Made by a program: the position numbers and the translations under genes
DNA from: SpSt-539 sp964549445
GTDB lineage: Bacteria; Planctomycetota; Phycisphaerae; UBA1845; UTPLA1
Length of the DNA stretch: 64,000 nt
NCBI GenBank assembly: GCA_964549445.1
Contig: CAZJVS010000001.1
Span: 156,718-220,717, forward strand
Direction of reading: 5' to 3'
Part shown: positions 25,406 through 34,700 of the stretch, in pieces
Numbering within the stretch: position 1 is the first letter of the stretch
Layout: every line of letters begins with the position of its first letter
The notes under the pieces: model-generated
Told to the model about the DNA's origin: nothing
The model's input: only the letters and a program-made list of their open reading frames with translations
Database searches by the model: none

Positions 25406-27502
25406 ATGCGGATTCGTTGGAAACTTCTCCTGCTGCTGCTTGCCATCGCGCTGGTCCCGCTGGCGATCGCGCTTTGGTTCGGCCGTGGCGAGGCCATTCG
25501 CGCCGCAGACCAACTGACGGAAAACACGCGCTCGCTGCTGATCTCGGACGCCGAGCAATTCCTGTTGCAGACGGTTCGGGACAATGGCCGACTGTTGCAA
25601 TCGCGGGCCGAGTATCTGGAGCAGAACGTTCGATTTCAGGCCCGGGCTGCTGCGGAATTTCTGGAAGAAGCGCCTCCGATTGATCCGCAAATTCGTTTCA
25701 TGCGCGACGAACCGAATCGACTCGGTCCTGGCGTTGCGACGCGGCCGGGCGCGGGCGAGTCGGGGTTCGATTTTCTCGCGTTCTATCTTGCCCCGGGCGT
25801 GTCGAGGGAGGCCGTTGCCGGCGACCTGGCACGGCTTACGCGAATGCTGCAGACCTATCAGCTCGCGCGCCAGTCGCAATCGGACAATCTGCTGTGGCAG
25901 TTCACGAGCACACCGAGCGGCATTCACAGTTTCTACCCCGGCGATGGCTGGCTGCCGGAGAACTATGACCCGCGGCAGCGGCCGTGGTTTCAGGAAGCGG
26001 TGAAGGCCGGGAAGCTGACTTGGAGTCCGCCGCTGAAGGACGCAGGGACGCAGGAAGTCGTCCTGACCATTGCGATGCCGGTCTACGGCCGAGGCGGCGA
26101 GCTTCGGGCGGTCACGGCGATCGACGTCCGGATGTCGCAGACGGTCAGCGTCGTCGATCTTCCCGCACATTGGCGGCAGCACGCGGAGACCATGATCGTC
26201 TTCCCCGATCCGGCGGCCGACTCGGGTCGTGGCGCGATTCGCGTGTGGGCCAAGCAGGAATATCGATCGGACACAACGTGGGAGGTTCCGCTCGAGTACG
26301 AAACGCTGCCGACGACGGACGATCCGCGCTTTCGGCCGGTGCTGGAAGACCTTCGTGCCGGGCGGGCCGGCGTTCGCGGCGTGCGCTATCGCGGCCGGGA
26401 GACGATTTGGGCCTACGGCCCGCTCACCGGCACCCAGTCGTCGCTGCTGGTGATCCTTCCGCACGATGTCGTACTGGCGCGGGCGCTCGATGCCGACGTT
26501 CAAATCCACGGGCTGATTGAGGCGCAGAAGAATTGGATCGTCCGGCTGCTGCTGGCGGTCATCGCTGTGATCGTGATTCTTGCGATCACGGCGTCGCGGT
26601 ACATCACGCGGCCAATCCGGGAACTGGCGGACGCCGCTCACCGCATCGCGATCGGCGATCTCGACACACCGGTTCGCGTCCGAACGCGCGACGAATTGGG
26701 AGAACTCGGCGGCGTTGTGAACGCGATGCTGCCGCAGCTCCGCGATCGTCTGCGAATGCGCGAGGGTCTCTCCGTCGCCATGGCGGTGCAGAAGAGTCTG
26801 CTGCCAGGCCAGCTGCCGGAGATCAAGGGCTGGGACGTTGCAGGCGTCTGCCTGTTTTCCGATGAGACGGGCGGCGACTACTACGACTTTGTCGATCTCT
26901 CGGGCGGCCATCCGGGGCGGTTTGGCGCGGCAGTGGGCGACGTGACCGGCCACGGCATCGGTGCGGCGCTCATGATGGCGACGGTCCGCGCGTTGCTGCG
27001 CAGCGGCGTTCGCGAAACCGACTCGCTCGGCGATCTGATCGTCCGCATCAATCAGGAATTGCTTCGGCCCGACTCGGCGTCGCTGCAACTGATGACGCTG
27101 TGCTGTCTCGTTTTCGACGCCGAATCGCGCAGCGTCCGCTGGTGCAGCGCCGGACACGATGCGCCCCTGCTCTATGACCCGGTGTCGCAGCAATTCTCGG
27201 AGTTGTCGAGCGGAGGCGGCGTTCCGCTCGGCGTGCAGGCGGATTGGCACTACGAAGAGCTGGGCCCGCAGGCCATGCAGCCGGATCAGCTCGTCGTCAT
27301 CGGAACCGACGGAATCTGGGAGGCCAGAAACGCCGCGGGCGATTTCTTCGGCAAGGAACGGTTGAAGGCCGCAGTCGCGGAGTCGGCCGGACGTGGTGCG
27401 GGCGAGATTTGCGCTGCGGTGACGGCGGCCGTGGCCGCCTTCCGCGGCGAGCGGCGCCAGGAAGACGATCTCACACTCGTGATCGTGAAACTTCGGGCTT
27501 GA
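25406..27502 (+). CDS. Membrane sensor with HAMP and SpoIIE-type phosphatase domains
   Basis: 698 residues. TM1 (about 5-25), a large periplasmic sensor region of dCache type (about 30-365, including 'NYDPRQRPWFQEAVKAGK'), TM2 (about 375-397), HAMP ('RYITRPIRELADAAHRIAIGDLD') and a C-terminal PP2C/SpoIIE phosphatase with 'DETGGDYYDFVDL', 'GDVTGHGIGAALMMATVRALL', 'WCSAGHDAPLLY' and 'GTDGIWEARN'. It probably dephosphorylates an anti-sigma-factor antagonist in a partner-switching pathway, but no partner gene is in the window. It is divergent from the methyltransferase gene. Confidence 0.95.
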   Translation: MRIRWKLLLLLLAIALVPLAIALWFGRGEAIRAADQLTENTRSLLISDAEQFLLQTVRDNGRLLQSRAEYLEQNVRFQARAAAEFLEEAPPIDPQIRFMRDEPNRLGPGVATRPGAGESGFDFLAFYLAPGVSREAVAGDLARLTRMLQTYQLARQSQSDNLLWQFTSTPSGIHSFYPGDGWLPENYDPRQRPWFQEAVKAGKLTWSPPLKDAGTQEVVLTIAMPVYGRGGELRAVTAIDVRMSQTVSVVDLPAHWRQHAETMIVFPDPAADSGRGAIRVWAKQEYRSDTTWEVPLEYETLPTTDDPRFRPVLEDLRAGRAGVRGVRYRGRETIWAYGPLTGTQSSLLVILPHDVVLARALDADVQIHGLIEAQKNWIVRLLLAVIAVIVILAITASRYITRPIRELADAAHRIAIGDLDTPVRVRTRDELGELGGVVNAMLPQLRDRLRMREGLSVAMAVQKSLLPGQLPEIKGWDVAGVCLFSDETGGDYYDFVDLSGGHPGRFGAAVGDVTGHGIGAALMMATVRALLRSGVRETDSLGDLIVRINQELLRPDSASLQLMTLCCLVFDAESRSVRWCSAGHDAPLLYDPVSQQFSELSSGGGVPLGVQADWHYEELGPQAMQPDQLVVIGTDGIWEARNAAGDFFGKERLKAAVAESAGRGAGEICAAVTAAVAAFRGERRQEDDLTLVIVKLRA

Positions 27503-27610
27503 ATGCGCTTCCGGCGACCGCAAGTCCGGTGCTGGACACCGCTCCCCAAGTTAGGTATATGGCCGGTCTGGCGCGGCCGTTTGTTTGTTTTTTTGAAAGG
27601 AGAACAAAGC

Positions 27611-28210
27611 ATGCGTCGTTTGGTGTGGTTGTGTTGCAGTGCGGCACTGATTGCCGGATGTTCCGATTCTCATCCCAAGATGTCGATGGATGAGATGATG
27701 AAGAAGGCCACGCCGGCCCCGGAGTTGTCCAAGCTCAACTCGTGGGTCGGCAACTGGACCGGCACGGCGGAGATGGTCAAGCCGTCGGCCGACGAGATGA
27801 AGAAGATGATGTCGGGTGACGCGGCACAGAAATTCACGGGCAAGTTCAACGGCGGGTCGAGCTATCAGTGGACGATGAACGGAATGTATCTCGAGGGCAA
27901 GGGCTGGCACGAACGACACGATGGAACGCGCGACAATTTCATGGAAGTCATGGGTTGGGATGTTAAGACGAAGAAGTACTGGTCCGGATTCGTAAGCGAC
28001 GGCGGCGAGCGCGGCGAGGCCTGGACGACCGTCAGCTCGGATGGCAAGACATTCACGTCGCAGGCCAAGGGATGCGACAGCCACGGAAATCCGACCACCG
28101 GACGCGGGTCGATGACGTTCGTCGACAATAACACCATCAACTGGACTTGGGTAGAAACCGGCGCGATGGGCACGATGGAGCTGAAGGGAACTATGAAGCG
28201 CTCGATGTGA
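27611..28210 (+). CDS. DUF1579 family lipoprotein
   Basis: 199 residues from ATG 27611, which has AAGGAG nine bases upstream. The signal peptide ends in a lipobox, 'ALIAGC' (Cys about residue 16). The mature part carries the DUF1579 pattern: 'LNSWVGNWTGTAEM', 'MNGMYLEGKG', 'FMEVMGWDVKTKKYW'. Its middle is Met/Lys-rich ('EMKKMMSG'). These are beta-rich, possibly ligand-binding, envelope proteins of unknown role. A strong intrinsic terminator follows 28 bp after the stop. Confidence 0.88.
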   Translation: MRRLVWLCCSAALIAGCSDSHPKMSMDEMMKKATPAPELSKLNSWVGNWTGTAEMVKPSADEMKKMMSGDAAQKFTGKFNGGSSYQWTMNGMYLEGKGWHERHDGTRDNFMEVMGWDVKTKKYWSGFVSDGGERGEAWTTVSSDGKTFTSQAKGCDSHGNPTTGRGSMTFVDNNTINWTWVETGAMGTMELKGTMKRSM

Positions 28211-28238
28211 CGAATCCACACGAGTATGTTCAGTAATT

Positions 28239-28270
28239 GAAGGGTGCGCATCGGCGCACCCTTCTTTTTT
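28239..28270 (+). terminator. Intrinsic terminator after DUF1579 gene
   Basis: Perfect 11-bp stem GAAGGGTGCGC / GCGCACCCTTC with the tetraloop ATCG, directly followed by six T. Textbook Rho-independent terminator on the plus strand. Confidence 0.9.
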
Positions 28271-28313
28271 GTACGGCCGAATTGCGCCGCCCGGGATCTC
28301 GACGAGGGATGTG

Positions 28314-29990
28314 CTAGACCGGTATCTTTGCGCCACGCTGGGACGCAATGCCAACCGCTTTCTCGTAGCCCGCGTCGACGTGTCGGAACAGCCCCATCGC
28401 CGGGTCGCAGGTCAGAACGCGCTCGATCCGTTTCGCCGCCTCGGCTGTGCCGTCGGCGACGATGACCATGCCGGCGTGCAGCGAGTAGCCGATCCCGACT
28501 CCCCCGCCGTGGTGGTAGCTCACCCAACTCGCGCCGCAGGCGGTGTTTGCCATGGCGTTGAGGATCGGCCAGTCGGCGATGGCGTCTGAGCCGTCCTTCA
28601 TGCCCTCGGTTTCGCGGTTTGGTGACGCGACCGAGCCGCAATCCAAATGGTCGCGGCCGATGACGATCGGTGCCTTCACCTTTCCTGTGCGAACGAGATC
28701 GTTGAAGGCGAGGCCGGCCTTGGCACGTTCACCGTAGCCGAGCCAGCAGATGCGTGCCGGCAGGCCCTGGAACGCGACGCGGTCGCGGGCCAACTTGATC
28801 CACCGCGCCAGATGAGTTTTTTCGGGGAAGAGTCTCAGAATCGTGTCGTCGGTCGCGGCGATATCGGCCGGGTCGCCCGAGAGCGCCACCCACCGGAACG
28901 GGCCGCTACCTTCGCAGAAGAGCGGTCGAATGTACTCGGGGACGAAGCCGGGAATATCAAACGCATTGGCGACGCCGGCCAGCTTCGCTTGAGCGCGGAT
29001 GTTGTTGCCGTAGTCGAACGTGATCGCGCCGGCATTCTTCAAGTCGAGCATCGCCTGGACGTGCCGCCCCATCGATTCGAACGCGAATTTCTGATACCGA
29101 TCCGGGTCGGACATCCGCAGCTTCAACGCGTCGTCATACGAAACTTGATGCGGCACGTAGCCGTTGAGCGGGTCGTGCGCGCTGGTCTGATCGGTCAGCA
29201 GATCGGGAACGACTCGCCGCTTCACCAGCTCGGGCAGCACGTCGGCCGCGTTCCCGAGCAGACCGACCGACAGCCCTCGACGATTTCTTCGTGCTTCGTT
29301 CAACCACGCGAGCGCCTCGTCGAGCGACGCGGTCGATTTGTCGAGATAGCGCGTCTCCAGCCGGCGCTGGATGCGATGCGGATCAACTTCGGTGCATAAG
29401 CACGCGGCATCGTTCATCGTCGCCGCCAGCGGCTGAGCACCGCCCATGCCGCCGAGTCCACCGGTCACGACCAGCCGTCCGGCGAGATTGCCGCCGAAAT
29501 GCCGCTCCCCCGCCGCCGCGAACGTTTCGTAGGTCCCCTGCAGGATCCCCTGCGTGCCGATGTAGATCCAGCTTCCGGCCGTCATCTGGCCGTACATGGT
29601 GAGGCCGAGGGCTTCGAGGCGCGAGAACTCGTCAAACGTGGCCCACTTGGGAACCAGGTTGGAGTTGGCGATCAGGACCCGCGGCGCATCTGCATGCGTT
29701 CGCAGGACGCCGACGGCCCGCCCGGACTGAACCAAGAGCGTCTCGTCGTTGCCCAGCTCGCGCAAGGCCCGCACGATGCGGTCGAAGTCGGCCCAGGAGC
29801 GGGCGGCCTTGCCCCGGCCGCCGTAGACGATCAGTTCATCCGGCTTCTCGGCGACGTCGGGGTCGAGATTGTTATGCAGCATCCGCAGGGCGGCTTCCTG
29901 GAGCCAGCCCTTGCAGGAGAGGGTCGTGCCGCGCGGCGCGTGGACGGGCCGGGCGCCGGATGATTTTGCCGCTGGAGTTGCTATCGACAT
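28314..29990 (-). CDS. hutU: Urocanate hydratase
   Basis: 558 residues, normal family length. Converts urocanate to imidazolone propionate in histidine degradation, with tightly bound NAD, in the cytoplasm. Recognised blocks are 'GGRGKAARSWADFDRIVRAL', 'MYGQMTAGSWIYIGTQGI', 'GLGGMGGAQPLAATMNDA', 'TFDYGNNIRAQAK' and 'DHLDCGSVASPNRETEGMKDG'. No other hut gene is adjacent. It lies 30 bp downstream of the SelW-like gene on the same strand, so the two may share a transcript. Confidence 0.97.
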   Translation of the reverse strand: MSIATPAAKSSGARPVHAPRGTTLSCKGWLQEAALRMLHNNLDPDVAEKPDELIVYGGRGKAARSWADFDRIVRALRELGNDETLLVQSGRAVGVLRTHADAPRVLIANSNLVPKWATFDEFSRLEALGLTMYGQMTAGSWIYIGTQGILQGTYETFAAAGERHFGGNLAGRLVVTGGLGGMGGAQPLAATMNDAACLCTEVDPHRIQRRLETRYLDKSTASLDEALAWLNEARRNRRGLSVGLLGNAADVLPELVKRRVVPDLLTDQTSAHDPLNGYVPHQVSYDDALKLRMSDPDRYQKFAFESMGRHVQAMLDLKNAGAITFDYGNNIRAQAKLAGVANAFDIPGFVPEYIRPLFCEGSGPFRWVALSGDPADIAATDDTILRLFPEKTHLARWIKLARDRVAFQGLPARICWLGYGERAKAGLAFNDLVRTGKVKAPIVIGRDHLDCGSVASPNRETEGMKDGSDAIADWPILNAMANTACGASWVSYHHGGGVGIGYSLHAGMVIVADGTAEAAKRIERVLTCDPAMGLFRHVDAGYEKAVGIASQRGAKIPV

Positions 29991-30020
29991 CGATCCGCAC
30001 GCCCCGACCGCTCTGCGTTG

Positions 30021-30263
30021 CTACGAGCGGATTATTTTGTGTTCAATTTCCTTCACGACTTCCCGGTACTGCGGAAAGCGACCCATGTCGTGCTTGCTAT
30101 AGATCTTCTCGCCATTGAGCACGACGTCAAAGACTCCGCCGCTGCCCTTGATGAGTTCGCAATGCACCTTATCTTTGCCGAAACGGTGCTCCAATTCGGC
30201 CACCAGACCGGCGGCCTGCGGCAAGTAGTTTCACTGATCGCAGTACGTGATTTGAATCTTCAC
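30021..30263 (-). CDS. SelW-like (Rdx family) selenoprotein, in-frame TGA read as Sec
   Basis: 80 residues if the TGA at 30231-30233 is read through. GTG start at 30261-30263 with AAGGAG six bases upstream. Reading gives 'VKIQITYCDQ', then U, then 'NYLPQAAGLVAELEHRFG', so the TGA falls exactly at the second position of the CxxU/CxxC redox motif at the start of Rdx/SelW proteins. The rest ('VFDVVLNGEKIYSKHDMGRFPQ') is the conserved thioredoxin-like body ending at TAG. Automatic calling from the ATG at 30224 would give a truncated protein lacking the redox site. A SECIS-like hairpin follows the TGA. It is probably a thiol redox protein. selA, selB and selC are not in the window. Confidence 0.88.
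30198..30216 (-). promoter_or_regulatory. Bacterial SECIS-like hairpin within the SelW-like gene
   Basis: GGCCGCCGGUCUGGUGGCC, starting 15 nt after the UGA, folds into a seven-pair stem (one G-U) with the five-base loop GGUCU (nt 22-26 after UGA). The same GGUCU apical loop at nearly the same distance characterises the E. coli fdhF SECIS that binds SelB. The fold was drawn by eye. Confidence 0.75.
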
Positions 30264-30377
30264 ACGCGACTCCTTTCCAACGAACGAATCGTAGCGATCG
30301 ACCCCGTGGGTCGCAACGCTGGAGATCGCCACGAATCCACCCGATAATGCCGACCGGTACGCAGGAGCATTGCGAAT

Positions 30378-31694
30378 ATGAAACTCGCCGTCGTCGGCAC
30401 CGGATATGTCGGACTCGTCACGGGCGTTTGCTTCGCCGACACCGGCAACGACGTGCATTGCGTCGATATCGACCTTGCGAAGCTCGAACGCCTCAAGCGC
30501 GGCGAATCAACCATCTTCGAGCCGGGCCTCGCCGACCTGCTCGCATACAACCTTTCGGCGGGCCGTCTGAAGTTCACCAACGATTTGGGCGCGGCGGTTC
30601 GGCACGCCGAAGTCGTTTTCATCGCGGTCGGAACGCCGCCCAAGGCGGATGGCTCGGCCGACCTGTCGCAGGTCGAGCAGACATGTCGCAGCATCGCCGC
30701 CGCCGCCGATGGGCCGAAGATTGTGGTGATGAAATCGACGGTGCCGGTCGGGACCGGGGCGTGGGCCGAGAAACTTGTGGCCGGCCTGACGAAGCAGCGC
30801 CTCACGATTATCAGCAATCCGGAGTTCCTCAAGGAAGGCACCGCGGTTGACGACTTCCAGCGACCGGACCGCATCGTGATCGGCAGCGAAGACGCAGACG
30901 CGTCTGCGAAGATGAAGGAACTCTACGAGCCATTTGTCCGTAACAAGCGTCCGATCCTCGTGGTCCGCCGCGCGGCGGCCGAGATGATCAAGTACGCCGC
31001 CAACTGCTACCTGGCGACTCGCATCAGCTTCGTCAATCAGGTCGCCCAGCTCTGCGGCCGGATCGGGGTCGACATCGACGAGGTGCGGCTCGGCATCGGC
31101 TACGACGCTCGAATCGGCTTTCACTTTCTCTATCCCGGGCTCGGCTACGGCGGCAGCTGCTTTCCCAAAGACATCCCCGCGATGATCCATGTCGGCCGCG
31201 ACGCCGGCGTCGACATGACCGTCCTCGACGCGGTGCACAAGGTGAACCAGCACCAGCCCGAGCTGTTACTGGGCCTGGCACGCGAGCATTTCGGCGGCAA
31301 GCTGTCCGGGCGGACGTTCGCCATCTGGGGCGTTGCGTTTAAGCCGCGAACGGACGACATCCGCGAGGCACCGTCGCTTCGCATCATCGACGGGCTGCTG
31401 GCTGCTGGCGCGACGGTTCGCGCGCACGACCCGAAGGCCACGGGGCATACGCGCGCTCACTACGGAGCGAAAGTGCAGTGCCACGACGACGCCTACGCTG
31501 CCCTGGGCGGCGCCGACGCCCTGTTCATCTGTACCGAATGGAACGAGTTCCGCTCGCCCGATTTCGACCGCATCCGCCAGGCGCTCAAGCAACCGGTCAT
31601 CTTCGACGGGCGAAATGTCTACTCGGCCGAACAGATGCGCCGTCACGGCTTCGACTACTATTCGATCGGCCGACCCCCGATTCGCCGCTCGTAG
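30378..31694 (+). CDS. ugd: UDP-glucose 6-dehydrogenase
   Basis: 438 residues. Oxidises UDP-glucose to UDP-glucuronate with two NAD for polysaccharide synthesis. N-terminal Rossmann motif 'VVGTGYVGLVTGVCFADTG', then 'IAVGTPP', 'STVPVGTG', 'NPEFLKEGTAVDDF', the catalytic cysteine in 'GYGGSCFPKD', and the C-terminal UDP-binding 'AFKPRTDDIREAPSL'. It is divergent from the SelW-like gene and its 3' end is 7 bp from the convergent AsmA-like gene. Other UDP-sugar dehydrogenases (mannose type) are less likely given the motif set. Confidence 0.96.
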   Translation: MKLAVVGTGYVGLVTGVCFADTGNDVHCVDIDLAKLERLKRGESTIFEPGLADLLAYNLSAGRLKFTNDLGAAVRHAEVVFIAVGTPPKADGSADLSQVEQTCRSIAAAADGPKIVVMKSTVPVGTGAWAEKLVAGLTKQRLTIISNPEFLKEGTAVDDFQRPDRIVIGSEDADASAKMKELYEPFVRNKRPILVVRRAAAEMIKYAANCYLATRISFVNQVAQLCGRIGVDIDEVRLGIGYDARIGFHFLYPGLGYGGSCFPKDIPAMIHVGRDAGVDMTVLDAVHKVNQHQPELLLGLAREHFGGKLSGRTFAIWGVAFKPRTDDIREAPSLRIIDGLLAAGATVRAHDPKATGHTRAHYGAKVQCHDDAYAALGGADALFICTEWNEFRSPDFDRIRQALKQPVIFDGRNVYSAEQMRRHGFDYYSIGRPPIRRS

Positions 31695-31700
31695 CCACGA

Positions 31701-34700
31701 TTACAACCCAGTGACCTGTTTCTTCACCGCGTAGTACGCAACCGTGAGCACATTGTTGGACAGAATCTTCTCGGTCACCTGGACCGGGGTCAGGTAGCTG
31801 ACGACTTCGTCCTCCAGGATGCCGTTGCGAATTCGCCCCGTTTTGATGAACAGGGCGACGCGCCCCTGCCCGATCCGCGACAGGTCAGGTGACACGCGAG
31901 CCAGCAGATCGACGCCGACTTCGTAGCGTATTTCCCCGTCGGCCTTCGAGTAGCCGTCGACGTAAAGGTGGTAGTAGCTGCCAAAAAACGTCATATGGTT
32001 GTTGTGTGTGCCGTCGGCCAGCTTTTCAAACCGATTGATCATTTCGGTGAACTCGAAGCTCGCCAGGTTCAGGCCCGGGAAAATTCTCGTCACCCACAAC
32101 GGCGCCGCCCGCCCTACCGTCATCCCGTCCGTCAAAATCATTTCGCCGGTGCCGGTGGGATAATTCGCGGCTCCGCTTGGCGCAATGAGCCGTTGATGTG
32201 ACTGATCGACGAGTGTCACGCGGCCGCGGACGGCCAGTCCCGGGAAAAACGCTTCGACCAGCGGCCGCGTGTTCTTCTCGGCGGTGAGATCGCGGGCCTC
32301 ATACTCAAGATCAAAGAACGGATCGCTGACGTCGAGCGGGAGTTTCCACGAGCCGCGGACCCAGCCGTCGTTCGCCGCGCACGCGAACGAGGTATCGACG
32401 CGGGACGCGTTGACGGAGGCGTCGACCGACAATTCATCGACTGGGAATGTCGTGTCCGCCGTGAAGCCGTCGAACAGTGCGTGGGCAAAGTGGGCGGTGA
32501 GGCGAACGTCGCACTTGCGGAGGTAATCGAGCAGCGCTCGCATAAGCGTGGTCGGATTGTTGGACGGGGGCCCTGCCAGCCATTTACGAAATTCAATCGC
32601 ATCGAGATTGGCGCCCGAGAGAATCACCTCTCCTTTTGCGCCCTCGGAAAAATCTCGCACGTCTCCGGCGATGCGTACTCGAGTCTGACCAACGTCGACG
32701 TCGATGCCGTCGGTGCGCGCACTGACCTGATCGAATGCGACACGGCCGTCGAGTCGCACAGGCGCAGCGACGGTCGCGCCGGGTGGTCGAATGTCGGCGA
32801 CGAGATTGCGCCCGGCGAAATCCGACGGCTCGAGTCGCCAGGCATTCCCGTCAAAGGAAATCGAAAGATTCCCGGCGGCGCCGCCCGCCAGGCGATCGAG
32901 TCTCCAGCCACCCGGCAATGAATTCATACCGTCGCGGACAAGTGTTGAGAGGTCGGTGTACGCGAATGTTGCGTCGATGCTCGCGGAGCGAACGCGGTTT
33001 GGGAAGCTCGAGTTGGCGCGTACTTTCGTGTTGAGAGCGGCTTCGCCTCGTGCGGACACCCGTCCGGCTGCTAAGTCAAGAGACAGATCCCGAGCAACGA
33101 GGCGCGCGAGCGGCTCAATCCCGGCGCGTCGTTCCGCGGCATGCAGTTCGAGGTCCCACGCCAGCGACGCAGGTGAACCTGACCGCTTGGCGATCGAGCC
33201 ATTGAGCCCGATGCCGAGGCCGGCGGCGTCGGCGCGGCCCGAGAGTCGCACCATGCGCGGCGAGGCGTCAACATTCATCGTCGCACGGCAGCGGCCGTCA
33301 ACCGTCAACCGGCCCGGGCCTTGATTCCGCGGCGAAGTGAGTGATCGAAGATTGTCGTCGGCGACCAGCGTTGCGTCGGCGGAGAGTTGGGCGCGCCATC
33401 CGGCGTCCGACGCGATGAGCGACTCGGGGCGGCCGTCGGCGAGGGCCTGCAATACGCGGGACTCGAACTGGTGATCGAAGAGCACGCTGCCGCGCGGTGC
33501 GTTTAGTTCGCTGGCGGCAAGGACAGCATTCAAACGCACCACATCCCAGCGCAGCGGATTGGAATCGGCCGACTCGATGTTTGGATTGGGTCGCGCGAGC
33601 CGAAAACTCGCCTCGAGCCGGCATGGCACACCGGGCCGCTTTGAGAAATCGGAAGCCACGGAGGATTTGGATTGACGGCCGTCCTGGATTCCTGCGATTC
33701 CCAACTGCGTAAGGTCGAGAGCGATTGTCCGCTCACCGCCTTCCGGCGACTCGGCATAACGAATCCTGCCCTTGGCCGCGCCAGACAGTCTCTGGGATGC
33801 GACGAGCCGCTCAGACCAGTCCGCATGACGAGCGAGCCGGACGACATCAGTGGCGTCGAGTCCGGCGTCGAACTCGGCCGCGCCGCCGCCGAGGCCGACG
33901 CGGAGATCGAGTCCTCCACCGTCGACGCTGATCTTCGCCTGCACTCGATGAGGGCTGCGCTCTCGGCTGCGGTCAAACCAGTACTGCAGGTCCGCTCGCG
34001 CCAGTTCATTCGCGGGCTTCTCGAATCCGGGCCCGGTGTCGATGGCCAGTTGGTCGCCATTTACGGCCGCGGAGACGCGATAGAGCTCCGGCCAGACGGC
34101 GCCAGCGGAGGACTGATGACGCAGGTTGGCCATGAGACTCGCGCTCAGGTCACCGGAAATGGAGGGTCCATGCGGCTGAGTCGGGCGTTGGAGAGCGGAG
34201 CGCAGGGCCGGCAGCAATGCACACCAGTGTTGGACGCCTATCATTTTCAGGCCAATTGCCGCAGCAACATCGATCGAAAAGGCCGAGTTCGATTCATCGG
34301 CGCCGAGGTTGCCCGGCAGCGCGCCCAACGATTCGCGACGGACAGCGAATCGAAAATAGGAATTTGCGTCGGAAAGGGACTCGATCCGACCGGGTCCGCC
34401 GAACGCCGTCAGGCGGAGATCGACCAGCGTGCCGGGATCGTCGCCATAACGGCTGGCGAAATCGACCTGGAACGGCACGCCGACGGGTTTCTCGATCACG
34501 CCGGGAACAATCAGTCGGGCGGCCGCGCTCAGTCCCGCCGAGAGCCGGGCTACCCGTCCGTGAGGGGTTACGCCGAGCCAGATGGCTGCGCTGCCGGGGC
34601 CTTCAATTTCGATCGGGGAATTGCGAAGCCGTGGGAAGCGGTCTCGTGCTCGCACGAGATCGTCGCACTCGACTGCAAGATCGATCCACCCTTTCTCGAA

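Noticed and set aside
25250..27523. N-terminal 750 codons in frame with the methyltransferase
   Set aside because: This part is antisense to the SpoIIE-type phosphatase. The methyltransferase has its own GTG and ribosome site at 25249.
30021..30224. 67-residue protein from the ATG at 30224
   Set aside because: It starts after the redox motif and would lack the active site; readthrough of the TGA explains the sequence better.
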